The notes under the pieces are model-generated. The model worked only from the letters and a program-made list of their open reading frames with translations, was not told where the DNA came from and did no database searches. The position numbers and the translations under genes were made by a program. A stretch of 30,025 bases of DNA, taken from Azolla pinnata. Lineage: Eukaryota; Streptophyta; Polypodiopsida; Salviniales; Salviniaceae. The first letter of the stretch is position 1, and each line of letters starts with the position of its first letter. The stretch covers positions 1 to 30,025 of the forward strand of contig JBBBWG010004202.1 in the NCBI GenBank assembly GCA_037176905.1. Direction: 5' to 3'. Positions 18,737 to 29,580 of the stretch are shown piece after piece.

Positions 18737-21637
18737 TTAATATCTTTGCTTTGGATCAATGCAAACACTAATTGTGTGCTCCTTAAGCTTCAACCTCATC
18801 GTGTTTAGCCTTTCTGCGTCCTTATGCATGCCAGCTGCAGCAAACATCTTAGCCATAAGAATGGAAGCAGCACCACGGCAACCATTTTCTGCTCTTACTG
18901 CCTCCTCAAATGCATGGCTCCCGAGTTCCAAATTCCCCCAGTTTTTACAACAACCTAGTAATGCAAGCCAAACATCAGGGGAATCAGATGATGGCATTGC
19001 CTTGATCACCGCCATTGCCTTGTCAAAAAGCCCTGCGCCTCCATAAGCAACCACCATACAAATATGGTGTGCTAAATTTGGAGAAATGCCAAATTCCGTG
19101 TTCATACTCCCAAAGAGAATTTGGGCCTCATTCCATAACCCTGATCGGCTGCAAGAACTCAAAACACAGAGCAGCATGACTGTGTCCGGTGAAATGCCCT
19201 CACTTAGCATATCTTTCAAGCAGATAAGAGCTTCATGGCCCTGCCCTTGTTGAGCATATCCAGCAATGAGCACCGACCAAGAGATTACGTCTCGAGTAGG
19301 AAGTTCATCCAACACTTGCCGTGCTTTTGCAAGCATGCCACATTTTACGTACATATCCACCAAAGCATTGCCGAGTACGATATCTGCCTTCAGTAGACCT
19401 CTATTCTGAACCTCTTCATGTATCTGCTTGCCTTTATCTATCGCCCCTGTATTGCCACATATGTTCAAGATGCAAATGAATGTCACGAAACTTGGGGACA
19501 GACCGTCGGCTTGCATCTCTTCGAAACAGGTCAAGGCTTCATGACATTGCCCCGATTGGGCATAGCCCACGATAAGTGTATTCCAGGAGACGTCATCTCG
19601 AACGTGAAGTTCTCTCAGCAGCCTGTGTGCTTTGTGAAGCATACCACATTTGACATACATATCTAGTAAAGCATTACTAAGCACGATATCCTCGCCCAAC
19701 AATTGCATCCTAGCGATGTGGTCATGAATTTGCTTCCCCTTATCAATGGCTTTGGCTCTGCCACATGCCTTTAGGAGGCACACAAAGGTCACTGCATCTG
19801 GATAGAACCCTTCACTTTGCATCCTTTCCAAACAACGGAGTGCTTCATCAATTTTCCCTCGTTGGGCATACCCAGAAATAAGTGCGGACCAAGCGGTTAG
19901 ATTACGAACAGAAAGCTCTTCAAGAACCTTTTGAGCTCTAGCAAGCAGACCACATTTGGCATACATATCCACCAATGCAGTGCCAAGCATAACATCCTTC
20001 TCTAGCAAGCAACTATCTACAACCTCATCATGAATCTGCTTTCCCTTCTCTATAGCTTCCATGCTAGCACAAGCCTTCAACATACAAATGAAGGTGACTT
20101 TATCAGGAGAGATGCCATCACACTTCATGCGCTCAAAGCTTTGAAGCGCCTCTCTGCAAAGCCCATGTTCCGTGTACCCTGAAATGAGTGAATTCCATGA
20201 TGCAGCATCTCGAACAGGGAGGTCTTTCATCACCTCTTCTGCTGTTGCAAATGCACCATATTTGGCGTACATATCAATCAATGCGTTTCCGAGTGCAATG
20301 TCTTTCGACAACAGGCCCCATCTTGTAATGTCATCATGAATCTGTTTGCCCTTATCTATAGCTCCTGCATCACTGCATGCACTTAAGACACATATAAAAG
20401 TGACTGTGTCTGGAGAAAGGCCCTCACTCTTCATCAGTTCAAAACAATTCAGAGCTTCATAACCTTTCCCATGTTGGGCATATCCTGAAATTAATGTGTT
20501 CCAAGCCACGACATCCCGGATAGGAATTGCTTCGAGCACTTTCTCAGCTTTTGTGAGCTCTCCACATTTTGCATACATATCCACCAGCGTGTTACAAAGC
20601 ACGCAATCCTTTTGCAGCAAGCTCCTACTGACGATTTGCTTGTGAATCTGCTCCCCCTTATCTACAGCTCTTATCCTGCCACAAGCCTTCAATACACAAG
20701 TTAAAGTGACTACATCTGGAGTATGGCCTTTACATTGCATCAATTCAAAACACTCTAGTGCTTCGTAGTGTTGTTCACGTTGCACATGACCTGATATTAC
20801 TGCATTCCAAGAAGATATACTTCTCCCTGAGACTCCTTCAAGAACTTGACGTGCTTGTGCCAGAAGTCCACATTTGGCATACATATCCACCAAAGCACTG
20901 CTCAGCACAATATCCTTCTCTAAAAGACCCCTAACCACAATCTCTTCATGGATTCGTTTGCCAATCTCTATACATCCAATGCTACAACAAGCTTTACATA
21001 TAGAAATGAAAGTGACTTCATCTGGACAGAGGCCGTCGATTTGCATCTGTTTCAAACACTCTAGCGCTTTATCACCTTGTCCTTGTTGGGCATAACCTGT
21101 GATAAGTGCATTCCAAGAGACTACATTCCGTATGGGAAGCTCTTTGAGTACTTCTTCTGCTTTTGTAACCATCCCACATTTCACGTACATATCTACCAAA
21201 GCACTTCCCAGCACAACATCATTTGCAAGCAAACCACTCCTGGAAATCTCATCATGGATTTGCTTGCACTTGCTTGTAGCTCCGACTATTCCAGATGCCT
21301 TCACAACACAAGTGTAGGTGATCGCATCTGGAAACAAGCATTCGTTTTGCATCCGTTGAAAGCAGTTTAAAGCGTCAAAACCATTCCCTTGCTGTGCATA
21401 CCCTGCAATTAGTGCATTCCAAGAGAATCGGTTCCTGAAAGGAAGAGCATCCAAAACTTCTTGTGCTATTTCAAGCATACCACATTTGGCATACATACTA
21501 ATCAGGCTACTGCCTAGATATGGACTTTTCTGAAGCAAGCCCATACGCAAAATCTCGACATGCAGCCTTCTTCCTCCACGCAGGTCTTTCTTATTGGCAC
21601 AAGCCTTGAGCAAGGCTGCAAATGTGAAGCAATCCAT
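18737..21637 (-). CDS. PLS-class PPR protein 2, E domain, no DYW (966 aa)
   Basis: Intronless. An in-frame TGA lies 19 codons upstream, so ATG 21637 is the first Met. The protein starts directly in an L motif (MDCFTFAALLKACANKKD), without a targeting extension. Eight S motifs (such as SALVDMYVKCG...LPIRN) and eight P motifs (such as VVSWNALITGYAQ...GLCPD) alternate with L motifs in the 101-residue period, followed by L2, S2 and an E domain from about residue 889 (VWLALLGCC...AASILMAKMFAAAG). It ends 18 residues after the E2 helices, without a PG box or DYW domain. It is a paralogue of PPR protein 1 in tail-to-tail orientation. An organellar RNA-binding role is expected from the family. The missing transit peptide suggests an unrecognised upstream exon, a later loss, or a non-organellar location. 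Confidence 0.93.
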   Translation of the reverse strand: MDCFTFAALLKACANKKDLRGGRRLHVEILRMGLLQKSPYLGSSLISMYAKCGMLEIAQEVLDALPFRNRFSWNALIAGYAQQGNGFDALNCFQRMQNECLFPDAITYTCVVKASGIVGATSKCKQIHDEISRSGLLANDVVLGSALVDMYVKCGMVTKAEEVLKELPIRNVVSWNALITGYAQQGQGDKALECLKQMQIDGLCPDEVTFISICKACCSIGCIEIGKRIHEEIVVRGLLEKDIVLSSALVDMYAKCGLLAQARQVLEGVSGRSISSWNAVISGHVQREQHYEALECFELMQCKGHTPDVVTLTCVLKACGRIRAVDKGEQIHKQIVSRSLLQKDCVLCNTLVDMYAKCGELTKAEKVLEAIPIRDVVAWNTLISGYAQHGKGYEALNCFELMKSEGLSPDTVTFICVLSACSDAGAIDKGKQIHDDITRWGLLSKDIALGNALIDMYAKYGAFATAEEVMKDLPVRDAASWNSLISGYTEHGLCREALQSFERMKCDGISPDKVTFICMLKACASMEAIEKGKQIHDEVVDSCLLEKDVMLGTALVDMYAKCGLLARAQKVLEELSVRNLTAWSALISGYAQRGKIDEALRCLERMQSEGFYPDAVTFVCLLKACGRAKAIDKGKQIHDHIARMQLLGEDIVLSNALLDMYVKCGMLHKAHRLLRELHVRDDVSWNTLIVGYAQSGQCHEALTCFEEMQADGLSPSFVTFICILNICGNTGAIDKGKQIHEEVQNRGLLKADIVLGNALVDMYVKCGMLAKARQVLDELPTRDVISWSVLIAGYAQQGQGHEALICLKDMLSEGISPDTVMLLCVLSSCSRSGLWNEAQILFGSMNTEFGISPNLAHHICMVVAYGGAGLFDKAMAVIKAMPSSDSPDVWLALLGCCKNWGNLELGSHAFEEAVRAENGCRGAASILMAKMFAAAGMHKDAERLNTMRLKLKEHTISVCIDPKQRY

Positions 21638-22169
21638 GAGATTCTTACTTCGGTGGGAACTGCCATTGGATGGGCTCCTAGTTGACTTTCCTCATGAGAA
21701 TACGAGCAGACAAATTCACCTTGTTTTGATATAGGTTATATTCCTGCCATTAGATGCTTTGTTCAGCCTTTGTCACATTCTCTCTCCCTCCCTCTCTCTC
21801 TCACACTCTGTCTTGGTCAATTCTGGTCTTCTACTGCCATAGCTATTGTCCTATGCATGCATTCATCTGTTTTCCTCTGTCTGTCTGTCTCTCAATGATA
21901 TCAAGCACTGCTGGCAAAGATGGAAAAGCCAAAACATTCAGAATGTCCCTACAACTCCGGTGATGGAATCCAACCGAAAAACTCAGAGAGCGAAAACACA
22001 CGCTGGATTCTGCGGCCAAGCTCAGAGAAGCAGATGTGGATCTTTCCAAGGATGGATCAGTGTGTAAGAATCCGAGCAGACACTTCCCTTAAACGAATTG
22101 GGTGAAGCATCCATCTGTTGCCATTTCCGAGGAAACACGATGGGATTGATTTCTTCAATCACATTTCAG
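21638..22169. other. Upstream region of PPR gene 2, nothing recognised
   Basis: Includes a CT-rich stretch (21775-21815) that is purine-rich on the gene strand. No exon encoding a transit peptide could be identified with confidence. Confidence 0.4.
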
Positions 22170-23720
22170 CATTTTGGATATATCCGTTTCTCATGATTTC
22201 GTTATGTCTAATCACTTTCCATTAGTTTCTGAGTTTGTGCATCAACCAATGGATAGTTTTCGTCAATCTTTTTATGCAAACCTCCCCTCTGATTTAATTT
22301 TTCCTCTTGGGATACAGACATTTTTAATGATTATATGCATCAATTGCTTGAGGTGCTCACTGCATGTATTCATGGCGAAGGATTTGCGGTGTGGGATCCA
22401 AAGGTTGTTTAGATACTCTGATATTTATCAGGCTTTTCAAAGGAAAAAGAAATTGCATGCCATGACTACTTTATTGGGCTGATGTAATGCTTTGTTGACT
22501 TATTGGCCAAGGGTTGCAAGACTTTTGGAGATGCAACAATTTTTATCCACATCTTTGCATGGGTTGCAAATTCATAATTATCAGCAAGCTAGATTGTTTC
22601 AAATGGTTCACGAAAATGAGGATAATAATTGTCAAACTCATAAATTTTTTTCATGCTCGTCACGAGTTACATGAAGTTATAATGTGGTAAGAATAGAGGA
22701 AGATGGACATGTGGTTACAGATCCCAAAGTCATTGTCAAAAAATGTGTGGAGTATTTATTATAAGTAATTATTAGATGTTGAACCTTGTGTGGATGATTT
22801 TGTTATGTGCGCTAGATATGTTTTCTTGAGAGGGGTGTTAAGCCATGTACCATATGAGGTGGTGGATGCTCTTGATGTTGATATGTCAAGAAGATGAAGT
22901 GGTTGGTACATGTTTTTCATCTTGCAAATGATATAAAAGCCTTGGTTGGGATGGCTTAACGAATGAATTTTTTAAGAAGTATGTTTTACAATTGAAAGGT
23001 GTTCTTGTACTTTTATTTCAAAAGGTTTGGTTAACAGGACATATGACAGACACCATCTTGGAAGGTCAGTTTGATTAGGCTTTTGCCAAAGGTGCCTTCT
23101 CCGGTGTCTTTTGCTCAATGGACACCTATTTTGTTAATGGGGAGCATATACAAGATCTTTATAGAGTGTTAGCTTATAGATTGCACAAGGTTTTAGCCAT
23201 TATAATTTATCATTCTCAATATGAGTTTATTGTAGGGAAAGATATCTTACATAATATTTTAAATGTGCAACTAGCAGTTGAGTTTGTTAAGGAGACTAAT
23301 TAAGAGATGGTTATGTTAGAATTGGATCGTGAAAAAGCATATGATCCTATCGATTGGTCATTTTTTTGCCAGTTAGTGCATGACATGGGGATTGGTAATC
23401 ATGTGTCCTAGTTGATTTCCACACTAGGGGAGGCATTTGTATCTCATGTAATGCTTAATAGTGGAGTAACATAGCCAATTTCAATACGGAGCTGAGTTTG
23501 ACAAGGATGCCCGATTGGCCCTTTATTGTTTACGGTCGTGACTCATGCTATTTTAGTTTGTTGCTCAAGATCTAGCCGATGATCATATTATGTTTTTGAG
23601 AGCTACCCCTAGTAATATTGCTAAAACTACAAAGTTGTGGGAATTATTTGTCCTTCCATATTCAAGCTTAAGGATTAATATGCATAAATATGTCCTCGAA
23701 AATGAATCCTCGAGAGCTCG
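22170..23720 (+). mobile_element. Decayed LINE (non-LTR retrotransposon) ORF2 fragment
   Basis: With stops and frameshifts, the plus strand shows LINE ORF2 blocks in the right order: SNHFPLVSEF near 22205 (end of endonuclease, weak), RIEEDGHVVTDPK near 22691, GWDGLTNEFFKKYVLQL near 22943, YRVLAYRLHKVLAIII near 23160, ELDREKAYDPIDW near 23319, QGCPIGPLLF near 23499, and LADDHIMFLRATPSNIAK near 23571 with SLRINMHK. LADD corresponds to the reverse transcriptase catalytic FADD/YADD box. At least six stops interrupt it, so it is inactive. Confidence 0.88.
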
Positions 23721-24029
23721 AGCAAACCTATGAGCTAAGCAGATCTTCATCACCTGTGGACATTGAGGTAACGCACACTAACCCTGGCTCTGATAATCTG
23801 TCACTAGAGTTAGATATTTACGACGATAATAACCCTAATGAGTACTGTGCATATTTGCCGTAGACATTTTGGGGTTTCTTGTAAAAACTTTAGTTGATTT
23901 CTATTTTCATTGACAAAAAACATTTTCTGATTCTAATATATTTCAAGTTTTCATTTTAGTTCTATAGATTTATTACTTTAAAATATGAGTCAAAATATTT
24001 AGTTAATTGCAACAAAATATTTTGGTAAA

Positions 24030-24770
24030 CATGCAGTAAAATAACGATAAAAAAACAGCAAAGCACCCACAAACGAACAACAAACGAGCAACAAACATCC
24101 AAATATGAATTAGTAAACATGTAAATCTGTAGCACACACGCAATAAATAAGCATTAAAACGTCTAGCAAACGAGAAGTAAATCAGTAGTTAAACGTAGTA
24201 AAATTTGCAACAAATAAGTGTCAAATTTACAATAAACCTCGTGTCAAATTTGCAATAAATCTCGCGTCAAATTCGCAGTAAATCTAGCATCAAATTAGCA
24301 ATAAATCTAGCATCAAATTAGCAGTAAATCTCACGTCAAATTAGCAGTAAAAGTCCCGTCAAATTTGCAATAAACCTCATGTCAAATTTGCAGTAAACCT
24401 CGCGTCCACAATGTAGAAACAAATGCGTCAACTTTGTAGTTAAACTCGTATCTAACAAGCAGTAAATAGTGTGTCGATCTAGCAATAAACTTTGTGCTAA
24501 ACTTGCAATAAATATTGCATTAAATGTGCATTAAAGTCACATCATATGTGCGTCAAAGATGTAGTAAATGTCGCAGCAAATAAGTAGTAAAACTTGTGGC
24601 AGGGTTGTAGTAAATGATGCGTCAAACAAGTAGTAAACCTTGTGTCAAACAGTAACAAATTTGCGGTAAAACGCATATCAATGAGTGCGGTAAGATGTCC
24701 AATAAATTCGCGGCAAATGACGTGTCACAATTTGTGGCAAAGGCGCGATAAATTTTTGTCCTTTATTGTG
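24030..24770. repeat. 23-bp minisatellite
   Basis: Consensus AAATTTGCAGTAAACCTCGC plus GTC. The core from about 24217 to 24412 shows eight nearly uniform 23-bp units. Units become more diverged and variable in length toward both edges, giving roughly 30 units in all. The period is not a multiple of three and no frame stays open. A similar unit occurs alone at 26571-26593. Confidence 0.92.
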
Positions 24771-25240
24771 AAATTTGTTGCGATTTTTAATGAAATTTTG
24801 CAGAAGAAATTTGGCAATAAATTGTGTGAGAAACTCGCTAATACCTTGTAGTGAATAAGTAATGCATTTGTTTTTTATGCTCAACAAGGGGTGCACAAAT
24901 ATATGGTGAAGTTAAATGGAGTTATTTTGTGGTAGTTTACATTGTTGGAGAGATCAAGATAGTTGATGCATGAAGAGTGTCTATAGTGTCGTTTGGCTTG
25001 TCAACATAATAGGCATTTCCAATGGTCCTCTATTTTATAGTAGGATGTAGTAAGATCTCTATGTAGATCCTCTATTTCGTTCAGTTATTCTTGATCTCGT
25101 TTCGTAAAATATTATTACGTTTACGAAAAGAAAAGATAGATAGATAGAGAGAGAGACCCAGAAGAAGGAACTAAAAATTAGTATCAATTGGGTTTTATAT
25201 ATGTAACTTAGAGCATTTAGAAGGAACAAGTTTACTAAAT
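24771..25240. other. Spacer between repeat arrays, no gene recognised
   Basis: AT-rich, with a GATA/GAGA microsatellite at 25134-25157. No domain or RNA gene was seen. Confidence 0.5.
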
Positions 25241-25241
25241 T

Positions 25242-26600
25242 TGTTGGATTGATTGGGTAGACCACTTGTTTGTTTTAGGTGAGGTGATGGGTTCAAATCT
25301 TACTTGGGACATAATGTTGCAATATGGTCGCGACAATTTTCCAGCAAATATGCAACAAATTTGTATGTTTACTGTACATTTTGCCGCGAGTTTGCTGCAA
25401 CATACTGCAACTTAACTTATAGTAGTATGTATTCACTTGTATATGCTTACATACATGCATATTCATCTAAATATTCATTTTTTCATGCATATTTGTCTAT
25501 ATATGCATATATATATATGCAAATTCATCTATATATGTACATGTTTGATGTATATTGACTTGTAAATGGGCAGATACAAGTGTATTCACTCATATATTAA
25601 AGCCTACATGCAAATTCATCTATATAGCCATGCAAACATGCATATTCACCTATAATGTACATGTTTGCTTCATATTCGCTTGTATATGATAACATACATA
25701 TATATACCCATAAATATTAATATATTCATGTATATATATACATGTATATTTAGATGTATACAAATATATTGGTGTATATATGTATAGATAATTGGATATT
25801 AATCATTTTATACTTATATTAAATCATGCTATGTTGGATTGATTAGGTAGACCACTTGCTTCTTTTAGATGAGGTAATGGGTTCAAATCCTGCTTGGGAC
25901 ACAATGTTGTAGTATGGTTGCGGCAATTTTCCAGCAAATATGTAGCAAACACGCGGTAAAATTGTATGTTTACTTCACATTTTGCCGCAAGTTTGCTGCA
26001 ACGTAGCCGCATTTTTTGCCACGAATTTGGTGCAATATAGCTGCAAATTAACTTATATTAGTATGCATTCACTTGTATATGCATACATGCATGCATATTC
26101 GTCTAAATATTCATTTTTTAATGCATATTTGTGTGTGTATGCATAGAAATATGCAGATTCGTCTATATATGTACATGTTTGATGTAGATTGAACTGTAAA
26201 TGGTTAGATACAAGCACATTCACCTGTATATTGAAACTTACATGCAAATTCACTTGTATATCTATCAATACATACATATTCACTTATATATGCATGCACA
26301 TGTCTGATTCATATTCGCTTTTATATGCATACATACAAATGTATAAATATTCATATATTTATCATGTATATCTACATGTGTTTATAGATTTGTATGTATA
26401 TTTAGATGTATTCATGCATATTGATTTGTATATGAATGGAAGTATAATTTCAAACATTGTAAAAAATAATAATAAATATATATTTACTAGTATGTTAACC
26501 GAATTGGCTAGATGACTTGATTTTATGAAATGAGGCCACTAGTTCAAATCTTGCCTATGACAAAGTGTGGTAAGTTTGCAGCAAGCTCGTGTCTATGGTC
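25242..26600. repeat. Three repeat units with tRNA-like (pol III box) heads
   Basis: Heads start at 25242, 25832 and 26493. Heads 1 and 2 read TGTTGGATTGATT(G/A)GGTAG then ACCACTTG, followed by GGGTTCAAATC (B-box type) at 25290 and 25880. Head 3 has TTGGCTAGATGACTTG (A-box-like) and AGTTCAAATC at 26541. Next come GTCGCGACAATTTTCCAGC-type sequence and, in units 1 and 2, a 400-500 bp AT-rich tail of CATGCATATTCATCTATATA variants. This resembles a tRNA-derived SINE head with an unusual tail. The unit lengths are about 590 and 661 bp. Confidence 0.65.
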
Positions 26601-26759
26601 GCGATAAATGGAGGGTCAAAATTTTTGAAAATAGTCGCGGCAAATTTGATGCAATTCTGAAAAAAATATGTCGCGACCTAGCCGCGTCGCAGCTACATCG
26701 CGGCAAATTGTCGCGGTAAACATGCCAATACCTTGTAATGGTAGATTTTATATATCCCT

Positions 26760-27540
26760 TGGATATGGTTATATTTGACAATCAGTGTTAGAATGACCTA
26801 TTTTTATCATCACCAATTCCACAATTGGTGGTGGAAGAACCTTAGACATATTGGTTATTTTATAATAAGAAATCAGTATTTGCAATGAACACCAATTATA
26901 TTTACCATATGTTGGTTGATTATAGAGCTTGTGTAACGATTAAGGTTTTTGATACATGACACATTACCCGTGGAGGTGAATGATATTCTAGAGTTTTAAA
27001 TATAGGATGAAAATCTCATCTTCTATTCCGTGTAAAGGTGTTTCTTTGGCGTGCCATGGTTGGTGGGTTGCCTTTGGCTATGAGTTACAATGGAACATGC
27101 ATATTATGTACGATGATTGATGAAGATGTTATGCACAGGTATATATCTTGTTATGTTACTAAAGGTATATGGATAGTGATATCACAATTGTAGGGGTTGT
27201 TAACTAGAGAGGTTTTATCACATTTTCAATGAGTTTTCATTGAATGTAATAGAATTTTACCAACCTAACATATAAGGTTGTGTTTAATTATCTAAGGTGC
27301 TTGGGTATGTGGTGTAGCTTGAGCTTGAGGAATGATATCTTATTTGATGGGCTTTCTAGAGTATCTCAACATGTCGATAGGATAAACGAAAATTTATTTT
27401 GGCAATTTTCATAATTATGTTGTATAAGAATTTGGTCCCTAGATGAGTTAGATTTATGTTGTATTGTAGCACCTTAGAAGGTTGACCTAGGTTTTTTTGT
27501 ATTGACATGTTTTAATACAAACATACACTTAAGAAAAAAA
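26760..27540 (+). mobile_element. Decayed LINE ORF2 3' fragment (zf-RVT region and A-rich end)
   Basis: RVKVFLWRAMVGGLPLAM near 27030 followed by CILC and, after a gap, HRYISC matches the CX2C...HX4C zinc-binding region at the C-terminus of plant LINE ORF2 proteins. Many stops follow. The fragment ends in a TTTTTTTGTATTGACATG stretch and an A-rich tail at 27532-27540, as LINE 3' ends do. It is on the same strand as the piece at 22170-23720 and could be its separated 3' end. Confidence 0.75.
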
Positions 27541-27566
27541 TAGAGAGCTCCCCTTCATCTTCTTCA

Positions 27567-27975
27567 TGTTCATTCCGCAAATTCAACACACATAACAAGC
27601 ACGAAACAGAGAGCTCTTCTTGAACAAAGAATTGAATTTCTATAATGGGCACAACCTAGGATCAATTTTGACGAGACAATGGATGGCCCTAGGATCAATT
27701 TAACAAGATAGTGGCCCTCAGCTTGGGGGTATAAATACCAAGCTTGTATGGTCGTCCAAAGGTGGTTGCTCCAACTCTCGTGAATAGAAGTTCTATTCTT
27801 GCGCCTATCCTGCTCTCTCACTCTCTCTTGTACCTCTACCGCCACTTCTCACCGCCTCAGATCCGAAGCCTCCTCCTTCAGATCTGATCTTCTCTTTGTT
27901 CTAATCTACCTCTTGACATCTCCAACATACTACTGGAAGTTAGTGCCTTGTTCCGCCTGACGGTCTCACCCAACA
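27567..27975 (+). repeat. Putative 5' LTR of the copia element
   Basis: The right edge is fixed by the primer binding site two bases later and ends AACA. The left edge is a guess: the TGTT at 27567 gives TGTT...AACA ends and a length of about 409 bp. A TATAAATA promoter motif lies at 27730-27737. The 3' LTR is outside the window, so the left boundary cannot be confirmed. Confidence 0.55.
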
Positions 27976-27977
27976 TT

Positions 27978-27989
27978 TGGTATCAGAGC
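27978..27989 (+). other. Primer binding site (tRNA-iMet)
   Basis: TGGTATCAGAGC is the standard plant copia site complementary to the 3' end of initiator methionine tRNA. It sits two bases after the AACA end of the LTR. Confidence 0.92.
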
Positions 27990-28685
27990 GCGGGTTCGTC
28001 CGCTACAGGCCGTCATCTACTGCTACTATCTTCTTGCTGTATTCAGCTCAGTGTGGACATCAAGAGCGTGTGGTTTGGAGAACATTCAAGATAGTTACGA
28101 CCATCCGTAACTTTCTGATCGGCGACTAAAGGTTCGAGCTTTCTGAGAGTTTTCTGCGATGTCTTCCGTTGTGCAGCACATCATCGTGTCGCCTCGACAT
28201 CAAGGAGAGAATGTAAGCTACGACACTGGATTTGAAGTAACCCACAGGGAGTTACGACCGTTTTACCGCAATCTGCAGTAAAACGCTCTATCGTGATCTA
28301 ATCCGTGCAGTGTACGATTAGACCACGATTCCGATAGTCATACTCTTTTTTATAGCGCTTTGTACACACTTTGGGCAAAGCCAGAGGCCTATGCTCACTC
28401 CGTGTAGAAGTACTTTGGCCGAAATCCGCATCAGAAGAGTTAGAACGACTCGTTCTTCCACGGACTAGGCGTAATAGTCCGATTTCGACTCGGACTTCGA
28501 CAACACGGTTCGTAATCACTTCAGACAGAGCCGTCGTGCTCGTGCCCACTCTGAGTAGAACCATAACCCCCTTCATGTTCGTGTCCAACTCGGTTAGACC
28601 GCATTCCGGGTAGAGTGCAGTGCAGTCGTACTCACCCACGGTCGTAACCACTCCGAACAGAACTACAGACGAGCCTTCCCGACAA
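27990..28685 (+). other. Leader between primer binding site and gag
   Basis: About 700 bases without a coherent frame. It contains loose repeats of ACTC(C/T)G(A/T)GTAGAA-like phrases (near 28400, 28550 and 28610). The packaging signal would normally lie here but cannot be pinpointed. Confidence 0.5.
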
Positions 28686-29580
28686 ATGGCTTCGACATCG
28701 ATCCAGGTCATCTAAGATGAGTCTAAGGAAGTTCGTCCCGAGCAGATGCAGGACTATCTCATAGTTCGTGGCCAGATCGATCCAATAGAGCATGAGAAGG
28801 CTCTGACAACATACAAGCCGGAAAAATGGACGAAGCTGGACCGGGTAGCCCGTGCTACCATTCGGATACATCTATCGAAATCCGTGTACTACACGGTTCA
28901 GTCATGTACGACAGCAAAAGAATTGTGGAAGACGCTGTCGGACACATATGAGAAGAAGGTGGCCGCTACAAAGATTTATCTGATACGGCGCCTTTACAAC
29001 TTGCGGATGAAGGAATCCGACTCGATCACGGCTCACCTTCGTATTTGTCAACGGAAGGAATCATTTCCGACTCGATCGCCTTTACAACCTGAACGAGTAC
29101 GAAGGAATCATTTCCCAGTTGTCAGCGGAAGGGATGACGATCGACGATGAGCTTAAAGCTCTACTGCTGATTAGTAGCCTTCCACCGTCCTGGGAAACCT
29201 TCGTCACGACCCTATGCAACGCATCTGCTGCGGCCGTGAAGTACTTCGACATTACGAGCTCCATTCTGTCTGAAGACAGTCGGAGGAAAACGTTCGTTCA
29301 GAACTCGGCAAGTGAAACATACACCGTATAGAGTACGGGTGATCGACAGGAACATCGTGGAAGAAGTTCCTCACGCGGGCTGAACGCGACGAGAAACCGA
29401 AGTAAGTCTAGGGATTTACGGACTTGCAATTATTGCAAGAAACCTGGACACATCAAGGCCGACTGCCGAGCCCTCAAAGCGAAGAACGAAAAATTTCAGC
29501 AAAAGGGCAATCGTACGGAGGAGGTAAACTTCTGCGTTGCGGTTCATCTTCTAAGGATTCACGGCGCACAATCGGAGCTA
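28686..29580 (+). pseudogene. Copia gag, broken
   Basis: ATG at 28686 begins MASTSIQVI and hits TAA at 28713-28715. Gag similarity then continues in the same frame (LDRVARATIRIHLS, TAKELWKTLSDTYEKK, RLYNLRMKESDSITAHL), is shifted by a 52-bp insertion at 29040-29091, and resumes in another frame (ISQLSAEGMTIDDELKALLL, LPPSWETFVTTL, SSILSEDSRRKTFV). The nucleocapsid zinc knuckle CX2CX4HX4C lies at 29425-29466 and is intact. Confidence 0.9.

Noticed and set aside
22174..22482. 102-aa plus-strand frame as an independent gene
   Set aside because: The order of weak similarities fits it as the end of the LINE endonuclease and linker region.
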